A stretch of 64,000 bases of DNA from Falsiroseomonas oleicola. GTDB lineage: Bacteria; Pseudomonadota; Alphaproteobacteria; Acetobacterales; Acetobacteraceae. Below, in pieces: positions 7,897 to 17,909 of the stretch; position 1 is the stretch's first letter, and every line of letters starts with the position of its first letter. Under the pieces are notes generated by a model that made no database searches, was not told where the DNA came from, and saw only the letters and a program-made list of their open reading frames with translations. The stretch is from contig NZ_JAERQM010000001.1 of NCBI RefSeq assembly GCF_019029495.1, positions 992,001 through 1,056,000 on the forward strand, written 5' to 3'. The position numbers and the translations under genes are program-made.

Positions 7897-8391
7897 TTAT
7901 GCCGCCTTCGGCTGGCGAGGCTTGTAAGAACCGCGCTTCGCTGCCGGCTCCTCACGCGCGTCGATCAGCGCAACCACGTCCTCCATAGACCAAAGCGTCT
8001 TGCTGATCCCGGCCGCCATCGCAGGGCTGCAACGCAGCGTCTTGTGGGTGCGCACGAAATTATACCAGACGGTGTAAAGCGCGACCATGTGAGCGTGGTT
8101 CTCGGCCTTCTTAGAGAACCCGTTGGTGAGGCGCGTGAACCGGCGCATGGACATGCGCATGGTGAGGTTCTGGCGCTCAACGTAGCTGGTGCTGACATGC
8201 GCCTTGTCGGGGCGGCCTTCGATCCGCGTCTTGCGGATGCCGGTGCATTCCGCAGGGCTGTAGCGCCCCGCCGGGCCGGGCGTGTCGCCATAGAGCTTCA
8301 CAAGCTGGGCATAAATCCACATCGGCGCCGAAGGCGCCTTCTACGGCTTCCAGATACGCCTTGTGGCCATCGGTGGTGAGCTGCGCCCAGC
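7897..8391 (-). pseudogene. IS1-type transposase fragment, truncated and frameshifted
   Basis: The translated frame contains HVSTSYVERQNLTMRMSMRR, NFVRTHKTLRCSPAMAAG and an upstream QLTTDGHKAYLEAVEGAFG. These are the central and C-terminal parts of an IS1-family DDE transposase widespread in alphaproteobacteria. The two parts are in different frames: an extra A in the AAA run at 8313-8315 breaks GADVD from YAQLVKLYG. The N-terminal half, with the helix-turn-helix region, is missing beyond about 8391, where a hairpin repeat begins. No clear terminal inverted repeats remain. The element cannot encode a working transposase. Confidence 0.85.
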
Positions 8392-8455
8392 GGACCGGTC
8401 TCTTGACCGGTCCGAGCGGCCGAGCGGCCGCCGCCGCAAGTGCAGCGAAGCCAGA
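8391..8455 (-). repeat. Dispersed palindromic repeat, copy 1
   Basis: A perfect 9-bp stem (arm GGACCGGTC, 8392-8400 with 8405-8413) and a TCTT loop are followed by GAGCGGCC-rich sequence and a degenerate tail (CAGCGAAGCC). The same hairpin and tail recur in inverse orientation at 30831-30883. It abuts the truncated transposase and lies just past the 3' end of the ligase gene, which is transcribed toward it, so it may also act as a transcript end. Confidence 0.75.
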
Positions 8456-8466
8456 TTTGGGGGGGC

Positions 8467-9771
8467 TCAGCGCCGCCGCCCCAGAGCCCCCGCCACCACG
8501 GCCGCCAGCAGCACCGAGGCCACCCACCAGGGCTGCCAGACGCCGAAGGAAAGCTGGCCCGTCACCACGGCGGAGACGGCCATGCCGAACCCCGCCGGGC
8601 TGGCCCCCGCCGCCAGCAAGGCCGCGGCCCCCAGCCCCGCCGCGATCGCCGTCCCCACCAGCCCCAGCTCCAGCCAGACCTGAAGGCTGGCATTATGGGT
8701 GTGCAGCGGCAGGCGGCGGGCGGAGGGCATGGCGAACCACTGCCGCGCCTCCGCTGAATTCAGCCCGTAGCGCGCCAGGTCCTCCACCGGGAAATTGTCG
8801 CTGCCGCCGGGGATGGAACGCGCTGCCTCCATTCCCCAGCCGATCAGCGGCCGTTCCGCGATGCGGTCCACCACGAAATCCCAGATCAGCACGCGATGCG
8901 CCGCCGAACGTGGCAAAGGCTCCAGCGACGGCGCCCGCGCCAGCCCCGCCGCGAAGACCAGCGGCGCCGCGACGACGAAGCCGGCCAAGGCCAGCGCCGC
9001 CAGCCTCGGCACCAGACGCGGCAGCAGCGCCACCGCCCCGGCCGCCAGCACGCCGCCAAACGCCGCGATCTTCGCCGAATCGGCGGGCAGCCAGAGCGAC
9101 AGGGCCAGACCCGCCACCACCAGCGCGCCCCGCCAGACCCAGCCCGTCGGCACCGCCAGAACCAGCGGCAGCAGCAGCGCCATCAGCGACACCGCCGGCT
9201 TCAGCCCGAAACTGATCTGCGGCATGTCCGTGGGAAAGCCGCGCACCGCCAGGCGCAGCCAATTGCCGCTCGCATGATCCAGCGCCGCCAGCACCACCCC
9301 CGCCGCCAGCCCGCCCGCCAGGGCCAGGCCCAGCCGGCGCGGCGCCGCTTCATCATCCTCGACCGCGCGCGACGCCATCAGCGCCAGCAGCAGCAGCGCC
9401 GCGAGTCCGCCCACCGTCTGCACCGCCCGCGCCGGCTCCAGCGACCACAGCGCCGCCAGCAGGCACCAGCCGAGCAGACCCACCGCCAGCCAGCCGGTGC
9501 GGCCAGGGCGCGGCCAGGGCACCGCGCGCCGCAGCCGCCAATGCGCGACCACCGCCAGCAGCAGGGCAACCGTCACCGCCAGGGCCATGGCCCGGAACTG
9601 CGCGACTGCGAGGGGCGGCGCGATCGCCAGCAGGACGGCCAGGGGGCTTGTGGGGGAGCGGTGCCAGGGGAGAGGTGGCACGGCGCCCCTCACCCAACCA
9701 GCCTTCGGCGTTGCGGCAGTGCCGCAACCTCCCCCCGTTGGGGGGAGAGGGCTTATCAAATTGGGCGGCAT
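8467..9771 (-). CDS. O-antigen ligase / polymerase-like membrane protein (Wzy_C)
   Basis: A polytopic inner-membrane protein of up to 434 residues with about ten to twelve hydrophobic helices and a large periplasmic loop (about 300-360). The loop ends in LHTHNASLQVWLELGLVG, the Wzy_C/WaaL signature in which the histidine is thought to be catalytic. Members join or polymerise undecaprenyl-linked glycans. The ATG at 9771 overlaps the stop of the GT2 gene as ATGA. However, the first 35 or so residues are read from a repeat-like hairpin sequence and look unlike a protein, so the true start may be an internal GTG near VPPLPWHR. GT2 upstream on the same strand supports a surface-glycan role. Confidence 0.8.
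   Translation of the reverse strand: MPPNLISPLPPTGGGCGTAATPKAGWVRGAVPPLPWHRSPTSPLAVLLAIAPPLAVAQFRAMALAVTVALLLAVVAHWRLRRAVPWPRPGRTGWLAVGLLGWCLLAALWSLEPARAVQTVGGLAALLLLALMASRAVEDDEAAPRRLGLALAGGLAAGVVLAALDHASGNWLRLAVRGFPTDMPQISFGLKPAVSLMALLLPLVLAVPTGWVWRGALVVAGLALSLWLPADSAKIAAFGGVLAAGAVALLPRLVPRLAALALAGFVVAAPLVFAAGLARAPSLEPLPRSAAHRVLIWDFVVDRIAERPLIGWGMEAARSIPGGSDNFPVEDLARYGLNSAEARQWFAMPSARRLPLHTHNASLQVWLELGLVGTAIAAGLGAAALLAAGASPAGFGMAVSAVVTGQLSFGVWQPWWVASVLLAAVVAGALGRRR
9684..9762. repeat. GC-rich hairpin repeat at the ligase 5' end
   Basis: An 8-bp CTCCCCCC/GGGGGGAG hairpin (9729-9747) with the phrase CCTCACCCAACC before it. The same phrase and hairpin recur in the opposite orientation at 44721-44757. 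Such elements are normally intergenic, so its position inside the annotated N-terminus argues for a downstream start of the ligase gene. Confidence 0.55.
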
Positions 9772-10550
9772 CACTTGGGGCCGCCGTGCCGCTCGGGCTC
9801 CAGCCTGGCCTTCAGATAGGACAGCAAGGGAAAGGCCCCGGTGCAGAAGGCCAGCAGCACGCCCCAGGCGCCCTCCCGATACCCCTTGCGTGACACATAG
9901 GACTTGAAGGCGCGCGAGACGAAACGCCGCAGATTCGCCGCCAGCGACCCGATATTGCCACTCTCCAGCAAATCCGCCGCCTTGGCCGAGGAATACTTGT
10001 CCAGCCGCCGCAGCATGTCCGACACATCCCGGTCGACCAGATGCACCAAGGCCCCCTGCTCGATCCGCGGCCCCTGCTGCCCCACCCAGTCCAACCCCGG
10101 ATGCACCCGCTGCGCCCGCCAGCGCTTCGCCCCCCGCCGGAACAGGCGCGGCACCGAGGTCGTGCCGAAACTGCCAGCCCAGCCGTACCGGATCAGCCGG
10201 TCACCCACATAATTGTCGACCATCACCTGGTGCCAGGCAAAACCCGACTCCCCGATCACCCGCCGCACCGCCTGCGCCAGATCCGGGCTGACCCGCTCAT
10301 CCGCATCCACCTCCAGCACCCAGTCCCCGGTGCAGGCCTCAATCCCGGCATTGCGACGCTCCCCCTCCAACTCCCAAGCCCCCTCCAGCACCACCGCCCC
10401 CGCCGCCCGCGCCAAATCCGCGGAGCCATCCGTGCTGCGATCCAAAACCACCACCACCTCATCCGCAAACACCACCGACGCCAAACACGCCGGCAGTCGC
10501 TGCTCCTCATTCCGCGCGACAATCAGCGCGGACAGGCGGGGTGGGGACAT
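9771..10550 (-). CDS. Glycosyltransferase family 2
   Basis: A 259-residue GT-A-fold transferase. The nucleotide-sugar site starts with LSALIVARNEEQRL, and the metal-binding DxD motif is in LEVDADERVS (about 90-99). A motif typical of the WaaE/KdtX-like lipopolysaccharide core glucosyltransferases, RNAGIEACTGDWVLEVDADE, is present, as is a C-terminal hydrophobic helix (WGVLLAFCTGAFPLLSYL) that may dock it to the membrane. Donor and acceptor cannot be read from sequence. The ATG at 10550 is preferred over the frame extension to 10619, which reads through intergenic repeats. It is translationally coupled to the downstream ligase gene. Confidence 0.85.
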   Translation of the reverse strand: MSPPRLSALIVARNEEQRLPACLASVVFADEVVVVLDRSTDGSADLARAAGAVVLEGAWELEGERRNAGIEACTGDWVLEVDADERVSPDLAQAVRRVIGESGFAWHQVMVDNYVGDRLIRYGWAGSFGTTSVPRLFRRGAKRWRAQRVHPGLDWVGQQGPRIEQGALVHLVDRDVSDMLRRLDKYSSAKAADLLESGNIGSLAANLRRFVSRAFKSYVSRKGYREGAWGVLLAFCTGAFPLLSYLKARLEPERHGGPK

Positions 10551-10590
10551 CGGACGGGCCTCGAAAGGGCTGGAAGGTGGGCGCGGGTGA

Positions 10591-10805
10591 TTGCAAGGAG
10601 GGCTCCGCCCTCCCTGCACCCACCCGCGAAGGGGCAGTGGCCCCTTCGAACCCTCGACTTAGGGGTAGGCGAGAGGAGGGGCACGGCGGGCGCGTTGGGA
10701 CAAGCGGATGCGCAATGCCCCTCCTCTCGCCTACCCCTTAAATGGGTTTCCAAAGGGACCACTGTCCCTTTGGCGGGGGTGCAGGGGGCAGCGCCCCCTG
10801 CAAAC
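10591..10805. repeat. Composite palindromic element (MITE/REP-like)
   Basis: Five hairpins are nested in mirror order. The outer left ones are GGAGGGC (10597-10613) and CGAAGGGGC (10627-10648). The centre is a perfect 23-bp inverted repeat (10661-10683 with 10716-10738, 32-nt spacer). The right ones are CCAAAGGGAC (10750-10773) and GCAGGGGGC (10781-10801). Reading the right flank in reverse gives the same order of motifs as the left (TTGCA, hairpin, TGCACCC, hairpin with CAGTGG, GAA-CCC), so the element looks like two inverted repeat copies around a palindromic core. It lies between the start of GT2 and the stop of ppdK and contains no gene. Confidence 0.8.
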
Positions 10806-10828
10806 AACCAGCGCCGACTTCAGCCCTC

Positions 10829-13501
<2,673 letters not shown>

Positions 13502-13565
13502 TGGACGGCGTTCTCCTGTTTGGACTGTTACGGAGCCCCAGGGGAGTGGGGGGAGGCGCCGCTTC

Positions 13566-15854
13566 TCAGCCTTCGATCCGGGAAAAGTCTGCAACGGTAT
13601 CCATGGCGCCCCTGAGCCGTGCGAGCAAGCGCAGCCTGTTGGCGCGGGTTGCCTTGTCGGGGTCGTTGACGATGACCTTCTCGAAAAAGGCATCGAGCGG
13701 CGCCCGCAGCGCCGCCAAGGCGGACATGGCGGTGGCGAAATCTTCGGCAAGCAGGGCCTGGGCGACGGCGGGTTCCGCCGAGTCGAGGGCGGCGGCCAGC
13801 GCCTGTTCCTCCGGCGCCGTCAGCAGGGCGGGATCGACCGGGCCGGCATGGGGGCCGTCCTTCTTGTCCTCGATCCGCAGGATATTGGCGGCGCGCTTGG
13901 CGGCGGCGAGCAGGTTCGGGCCGTCCGGGCCTTCCACCAGGGTTTTGAGCGCCTCGGCGCGGGCGAGCAGGCGGAGCAGGTCATCCTCACCGCCCTGGCC
14001 GAAGGCGGCGGCGACCAGGTCGTGGCGCGCGCCCTCGGCGCGCAGCTGGACGCGGAGGCGTTCGGCGAGGAAGTCGAGTAACTCGCCAACCAGCGCACTC
14101 TTGGGAACAAGCCGAACGGCTCTTTCTTTTGATGCCGCCCTGGTAACATGAGAGGTGCGATAAATTTGACCGTCGTCGCCTTCCATGAAATCGGCGACAA
14201 CGCCAGTTCCCACAACATAAACATTGGCCTGATCATTTTTTGCGCGCTGAAGATCGTCTTCTTCCATCATGCGCTCAAAATCCAAGGGATCGCCGGCGGC
14301 CTGGCGCTCGACGGATATGTCCTGCGCCAAGTGGAACCCGCCGATCCACGTGTCCATAAAACAGTCATAGGCGAATTCAATTGATGGCCGGAGGGGCAGA
14401 CGGACGTTACCCTCTCGCAGCAACCGAAGCATGCCTAGTGCCGCACGTCGCAAGGCATATGGGTCGCCGCTTCCCGTGGGCTTTTCGGCGATTGCAAAAA
14501 AGCCAACCAATGTATCTAGCTTATCCGCTAGCGACAGGGCGATAGCGACAGGCTCGCTCGGCACCGCATCGCCCGGGCCGAGCGGCCGGTACTGCGTCCC
14601 GATCGCCTGAGCCACTGCCGGCTTCTCACCTTGGTTGAGGGCGTAGTAGCGGCCAATGGTGCCCTGCAATTCCGGAAACTCGCCAACCAAGCCGGAGGCA
14701 AGGTCCGCCTTCGCCAGCTTCGCGGCAAGGGCAGCGTCGTCCGCATTGGCGCGGACCTTTGGTGCCAGCCAGCGTGCTAGCCGCTCTAGCCGCTCTACGC
14801 GCTGCCTCTGTGTACCAAGCTTAGCCTGGAACACCATGTCATCCAGCTTCGGCAGGAAGTCCTCAAGCTTCTGCTTGCGGTCCTGGTCCCAGAAGAAGCG
14901 CGCATCCGAAAGCCGCGCCCGCAGCACCCGCTCATTGCCCGCGATCAGGGCCGTGCCGCCGTCATTCGGGACGATATTGGCCACCAGCCCGAAGAAGGGC
15001 GCGGCGCCGCCCTCCGGCTTCGTCATCGAAAAATAGCGCTGGTTGACGCGCATGGTGGTGCGCATCAGCTCGGCCGGCAGGTCCATGAAGGCGTCGTCGA
15101 TGCGCCCCAGCAGCGGCACCGGCCATTCGACCAGCCCGGCCACCTCCTCCAGCAACCCCCGATCCGGCACCACCGCGACGCCCTGTTCGGCGGCGAGTTT
15201 CGCGAGGCCGGTCTCGATCAGCGCCATGCGCGCCGCCGCATCCGGCTCCACGAAGCGGGCACGCAGGCCGGCTTCGTAGTCGGCGAGGCCGGTCACGGCA
15301 AAAACCCGGTCCTCCGCCGCCATGATGCGGTGGCCCTCGGTCAGGTTGCCGCTTTCCATCCCCGGCAGCGCCTCGATGGCGAAGGGCACCACCTGGCCGT
15401 CGAGCAGGCACAGGATGCGGTGCAGCGGGCGGACCCAGGTGAAGGGGCCGTTCCAGCGCATGGATTTCGGCCAGCCGAAATTCTGGATCAGCCCGGGCAG
15501 CACCTGCGACAGCAGCGCGGCGGCGGCGATGGTCTCGCCCGGCTTCTGGAGCACCCAGAAGCCGTTCTGGTCCACCAGCTGCTCCCGCGTCGCGCCGTGC
15601 TTGCGGAGAAACCCCTCGAGGGCGGCCGGCGGGGCTGCGGTGCGCGGGCCGCGCTCCTCCTTGCCCTCGGTGGTCACCTCCGCGCGCAGCGTCGCGGACA
15701 GACCGATGCGCCGCGGCCCGTAGAAGGGTTTCGGTGCGCCTTCCAGAAGCGGCGCCGCGGCGGTGGCGAAGACTCGAGCAAGATCCTCGGCACCCCGCGC
15801 TTGCATGCGCGCCGGAATTTCCTCGGAAAAGAGTTCGAGCAGAAACTCCGGCAT
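13566..15854 (-). CDS. glyS: Glycyl-tRNA synthetase beta subunit
   Basis: Beta chain of the alpha2-beta2 glycyl-tRNA synthetase. It starts MPEFLLELFSEEIPARMQ, carries the HD-like region, and ends in the anticodon-binding domain (LDFLAERLRVQLRAEGARHD and following). At 762 residues it is longer than the roughly 690 usual. The surplus lies at about residues 480-585, where WIGGFHLAQDIS to HVTRAASKERAVRL replaces a short linker before the anticodon domain. The stretch 14.1-14.8 kb is also visibly more AT-rich than the rest of the gene, suggesting a recombined segment. Its ATG overlaps the vapC stop (ATGA), so its translation is coupled to a toxin gene instead of directly following glyQ. Confidence 0.95.
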   Translation of the reverse strand: MPEFLLELFSEEIPARMQARGAEDLARVFATAAAPLLEGAPKPFYGPRRIGLSATLRAEVTTEGKEERGPRTAAPPAALEGFLRKHGATREQLVDQNGFWVLQKPGETIAAAALLSQVLPGLIQNFGWPKSMRWNGPFTWVRPLHRILCLLDGQVVPFAIEALPGMESGNLTEGHRIMAAEDRVFAVTGLADYEAGLRARFVEPDAAARMALIETGLAKLAAEQGVAVVPDRGLLEEVAGLVEWPVPLLGRIDDAFMDLPAELMRTTMRVNQRYFSMTKPEGGAAPFFGLVANIVPNDGGTALIAGNERVLRARLSDARFFWDQDRKQKLEDFLPKLDDMVFQAKLGTQRQRVERLERLARWLAPKVRANADDAALAAKLAKADLASGLVGEFPELQGTIGRYYALNQGEKPAVAQAIGTQYRPLGPGDAVPSEPVAIALSLADKLDTLVGFFAIAEKPTGSGDPYALRRAALGMLRLLREGNVRLPLRPSIEFAYDCFMDTWIGGFHLAQDISVERQAAGDPLDFERMMEEDDLQRAKNDQANVYVVGTGVVADFMEGDDGQIYRTSHVTRAASKERAVRLVPKSALVGELLDFLAERLRVQLRAEGARHDLVAAAFGQGGEDDLLRLLARAEALKTLVEGPDGPNLLAAAKRAANILRIEDKKDGPHAGPVDPALLTAPEEQALAAALDSAEPAVAQALLAEDFATAMSALAALRAPLDAFFEKVIVNDPDKATRANRLRLLARLRGAMDTVADFSRIEG

Positions 15855-16243
15855 CAGATCGCGGCCTTCACATCGGTCTCGGAAAAATCAGTGCCCTTGA
15901 ACAGCAGCGGCGCATTGCGCTCCTGCGCCAGGGCATAGGCGAAGCAATCACCGAAATTCAGCGCGGCCTTGTGGCGGCCCTTGCCGAAGCGGCGCCAGGC
16001 TTCCAGCGCCAGGCGCGCCTGGGCCTCCGTGAGGGGCACCACCTCCGCCTCCGCATCCGCCAGAAGCCGGTCGACGCGTGAGCGGATCGCGGCGCCGGCC
16101 TTGCCCTCCGCCACAATTCCCAGTTCCAGCAGGGTGGCGGCCGAAACGGCCACCTCCGGCGCCTCGGACAGCAGCGCGGTGAAGCGCTCGGCTTCCGGCT
16201 CCTGCTGCAGGATGGCCATGAAGGCGGAGGTATCGACGATCAC
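15854..16243 (-). CDS. vapC: PIN-domain toxin VapC
   Basis: A 129-residue PIN-domain ribonuclease. The four acidic metal ligands are D4 (MIVDTSAF), E40 (LLELGIVAE), D99 (NFGDCFAY) and D119 (GTDFSETD). VapC toxins cut tRNAs or the 23S rRNA sarcin-ricin loop and are held inactive by the partner VapB. The gene begins with an ATG overlapping the vapB stop and ends overlapping the glyS start, so vapB, vapC and glyS form an unbroken translationally coupled string. All catalytic residues are intact, so the protein should be active when not bound by antitoxin. Confidence 0.92.
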   Translation of the reverse strand: MIVDTSAFMAILQQEPEAERFTALLSEAPEVAVSAATLLELGIVAEGKAGAAIRSRVDRLLADAEAEVVPLTEAQARLALEAWRRFGKGRHKAALNFGDCFAYALAQERNAPLLFKGTDFSETDVKAAI

Positions 16244-16500
16244 TTGGGCAGGCCGTTCTCGTCATACAGGTCGCTGTGGTCGCTGCTGCTGCCGGGCGGG
16301 AACAGTTTTGCGGACTCCCGACCCGTCGCCATCAGCGCCTCATACTTCCGGCGCACCCGGTCCTCCCGCGCCGCACGCTCCGCGGCGAGGCGACCCTGCA
16401 CAGCCTCCCGCAACGCCGCGGTGGTGCTGGTGCCCAAAAGTTCGGCCAACGCCTTCGCATCGGCGATCAGCGCATCGTCCTTGATGTTCAACTGGCCCAT
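16240..16500 (-). CDS. vapB: VapB-type antitoxin (PSK/Rv0623-like)
   Basis: An 86-residue antitoxin of the VapB transcription-factor type. The N-terminus MGQLNIKDDALIADAKALAE, followed by LLGTSTTAALREAV, forms the ribbon-helix-helix DNA-binding domain. The charged middle (RLAAERAAREDRVRRKYEAL) and acidic tail (SSSDHSDLYDENGLPK) would wrap the toxin. It directly precedes vapC with a 4-nt overlap. The pair lies between glyQ (52 nt upstream) and glyS. Autorepression through the repeats at 16502-16539 is likely. Confidence 0.88.
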   Translation of the reverse strand: MGQLNIKDDALIADAKALAELLGTSTTAALREAVQGRLAAERAAREDRVRRKYEALMATGRESAKLFPPGSSSDHSDLYDENGLPK

Positions 16501-16501
16501 G

Positions 16502-16539
16502 GCGCCCTCATGGTAGAACGAAGCGCCAATATGGTAGAA
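16502..16539 (-). promoter_or_regulatory. Candidate VapB operator: two 21-bp-spaced direct repeats
   Basis: The 17-nt pattern GCGCC-NNN-ATGGTAGAA occurs at 16502-16518 and again at 16523-16539, a period of exactly 21 bp (two helical turns), directly upstream of the vapB start. Such phased repeats suit cooperative binding of ribbon-helix-helix dimers. The site also overlaps the glyQ-vapB junction, so a bound repressor would sit in the middle of the glyQ-glyS transcription unit. Confidence 0.55.
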
Positions 16540-16552
16540 ACACCCGGCAAAG

Positions 16553-17422
16553 TCACGCGGTCTCGCCCGCGACCCAGGCCTCGCAGCAGCCCTTCGCGAG
16601 CGCGCGGACGCGGGCGATATAGGCGGCGCGTTCGGTCACGCTGATGGCGCCGCGGGCGTCCAGCAGGTTGAAGCGGTGGGACGCCTTGATGCACTGGTCA
16701 TAGGCCGGCAGGGCCAGCGGCGGGTCATAGGCCAGCAGCGACTGGCATTCCTTCTCGGCGTCCGCAAAGTGCTGGAACAGCATCGCGGTGTCCGCGCCCG
16801 TGAAATTATGATGGCTGTATTCCACCTCGGCGCGGCGAAACACCTCGCCGTACTTCACGCCACGGCCGTTGAAATCCAGCTCATACACATCGTCCACGTC
16901 CTGGATGAACATGGCCAGGCGTTCCAGCCCGTAGGTCATCTCGAAGGACGGCACCTCGCAGGTGATGCCGCCAACCTGCTGGAAATAGGTGAACTGGCCG
17001 ACTTCCATCCCGTCGCACCAGATCTCCCAGCCCAGGCCCCAGGCGCCGAGCGTCGGGCTTTCCCAGTCATCCTCGACGAAGCGGAAGTCGTGCTTCATCG
17101 GGTCCAGGCCGAGGTCGCGATAGCTGGCGATCAGCAGGTCCTGCGCGTCGCGCGGGCTCGGCTTCATGATGACCTGGTACTGGTAGTAGTGCTGAAGCCG
17201 GTTCGGGTTCTCGCCGTAGCGGCCGTCGGAGGGACGGCGGCTGGGCTGCACATAGGCGGCCGACCACGGCTTGGCGCCCAGCGCCCGCAGCGTGGTCGCC
17301 GGGTGGAAGGTGCCGGCGCCGACTTCCATGTCATAGGGCTGCAGGATCAGGCAGCCCTGGGCGCTCCAGAAATTATGGAGGCGAAGGATGATGTCCTGGA
17401 ACGAAGGGGGTTTTGCGGACAT
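16553..17422 (-). CDS. glyQ: Glycyl-tRNA synthetase alpha subunit
   Basis: Catalytic class II chain of the tetrameric glycyl-tRNA synthetase, 289 residues. It contains the bacterial alpha-subunit landmarks [40 protein letters not shown] and [19 protein letters not shown]. These cover class II motifs 1-2 and the glycine and ATP pockets. The start ATG at 17422 is the family start. It is the first gene of the glyQ-vapB-vapC-glyS string and is divergent from the SnoaL-like gene (82 nt between starts), so its promoter lies in that gap. Confidence 0.97.
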   Translation of the reverse strand: MSAKPPSFQDIILRLHNFWSAQGCLILQPYDMEVGAGTFHPATTLRALGAKPWSAAYVQPSRRPSDGRYGENPNRLQHYYQYQVIMKPSPRDAQDLLIASYRDLGLDPMKHDFRFVEDDWESPTLGAWGLGWEIWCDGMEVGQFTYFQQVGGITCEVPSFEMTYGLERLAMFIQDVDDVYELDFNGRGVKYGEVFRRAEVEYSHHNFTGADTAMLFQHFADAEKECQSLLAYDPPLALPAYDQCIKASHRFNLLDARGAISVTERAAYIARVRALAKGCCEAWVAGETA

Positions 17423-17504
17423 GCCGAGTACAGGTCTTGCCGGGGAGGTTGCGGCTGTTTCAATACCCCCCTGCCGCCTCCCCCGGCAAGCAAGGGACCC
17501 CGTT

Positions 17505-17909
17505 ATGACCGATGCCGAGCGCCTGATCCGCGCCTATTACGCCGCCTTCGATGCCGGCGACCGCGCCGCCATGCTGGCCCTGCTGACCGATGACGTGATC
17601 CACGACCCGAACCAGGGCACCCGCCGCAGCGGCAAGCCCGCCTTTTCCGCCTTCCTGGCCGGCATGGACGCCGCCTATGCCGAGCGCATCACGGACCTCG
17701 TGGTCATGGTGGACGCCACCGGCACCCGCGCGGCGGCGGAATTCACCGTGCTCGGCCAGTATCTGCGGACCGAGGAAGGCCTGCCGGAGGCACGCGGCCA
17801 GCGCTACACCCTGCCCGCCGGTGCCTTCCTGACCATCCGGGACGGCAAGATCGCCCGCGTGGCGACGCAGTACAATCTGCCGGAATGGATCCGTCAGGTC
17901 TCCGCCTGA
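17505..17909 (+). CDS. SnoaL-like / NTF2-fold ketosteroid isomerase-related protein
   Basis: A 134-residue single-domain alpha+beta cone protein. The N-terminal helices ([20 protein letters not shown]) are followed by [19 protein letters not shown] and end in strands with [21 protein letters not shown]. The fold binds small hydrophobic ligands in isomerases, hydratases and polyketide cyclases. Substrate and activity here are unknown. ATG 17505 begins the first helix; the longer in-frame start at 17388 overlaps glyQ antisense. It runs convergently into the alpha/beta hydrolase gene, overlapping it by 16 nt. Confidence 0.8.
   Translation: MTDAERLIRAYYAAFDAGDRAAMLALLTDDVIHDPNQGTRRSGKPAFSAFLAGMDAAYAERITDLVVMVDATGTRAAAEFTVLGQYLRTEEGLPEARGQRYTLPAGAFLTIRDGKIARVATQYNLPEWIRQVSA

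Noticed and set aside
9684-10805. CRISPR-like repeat array
   Set aside because: The repeats are palindromic, differ in sequence and show no regular spacer spacing; no cas genes are present.
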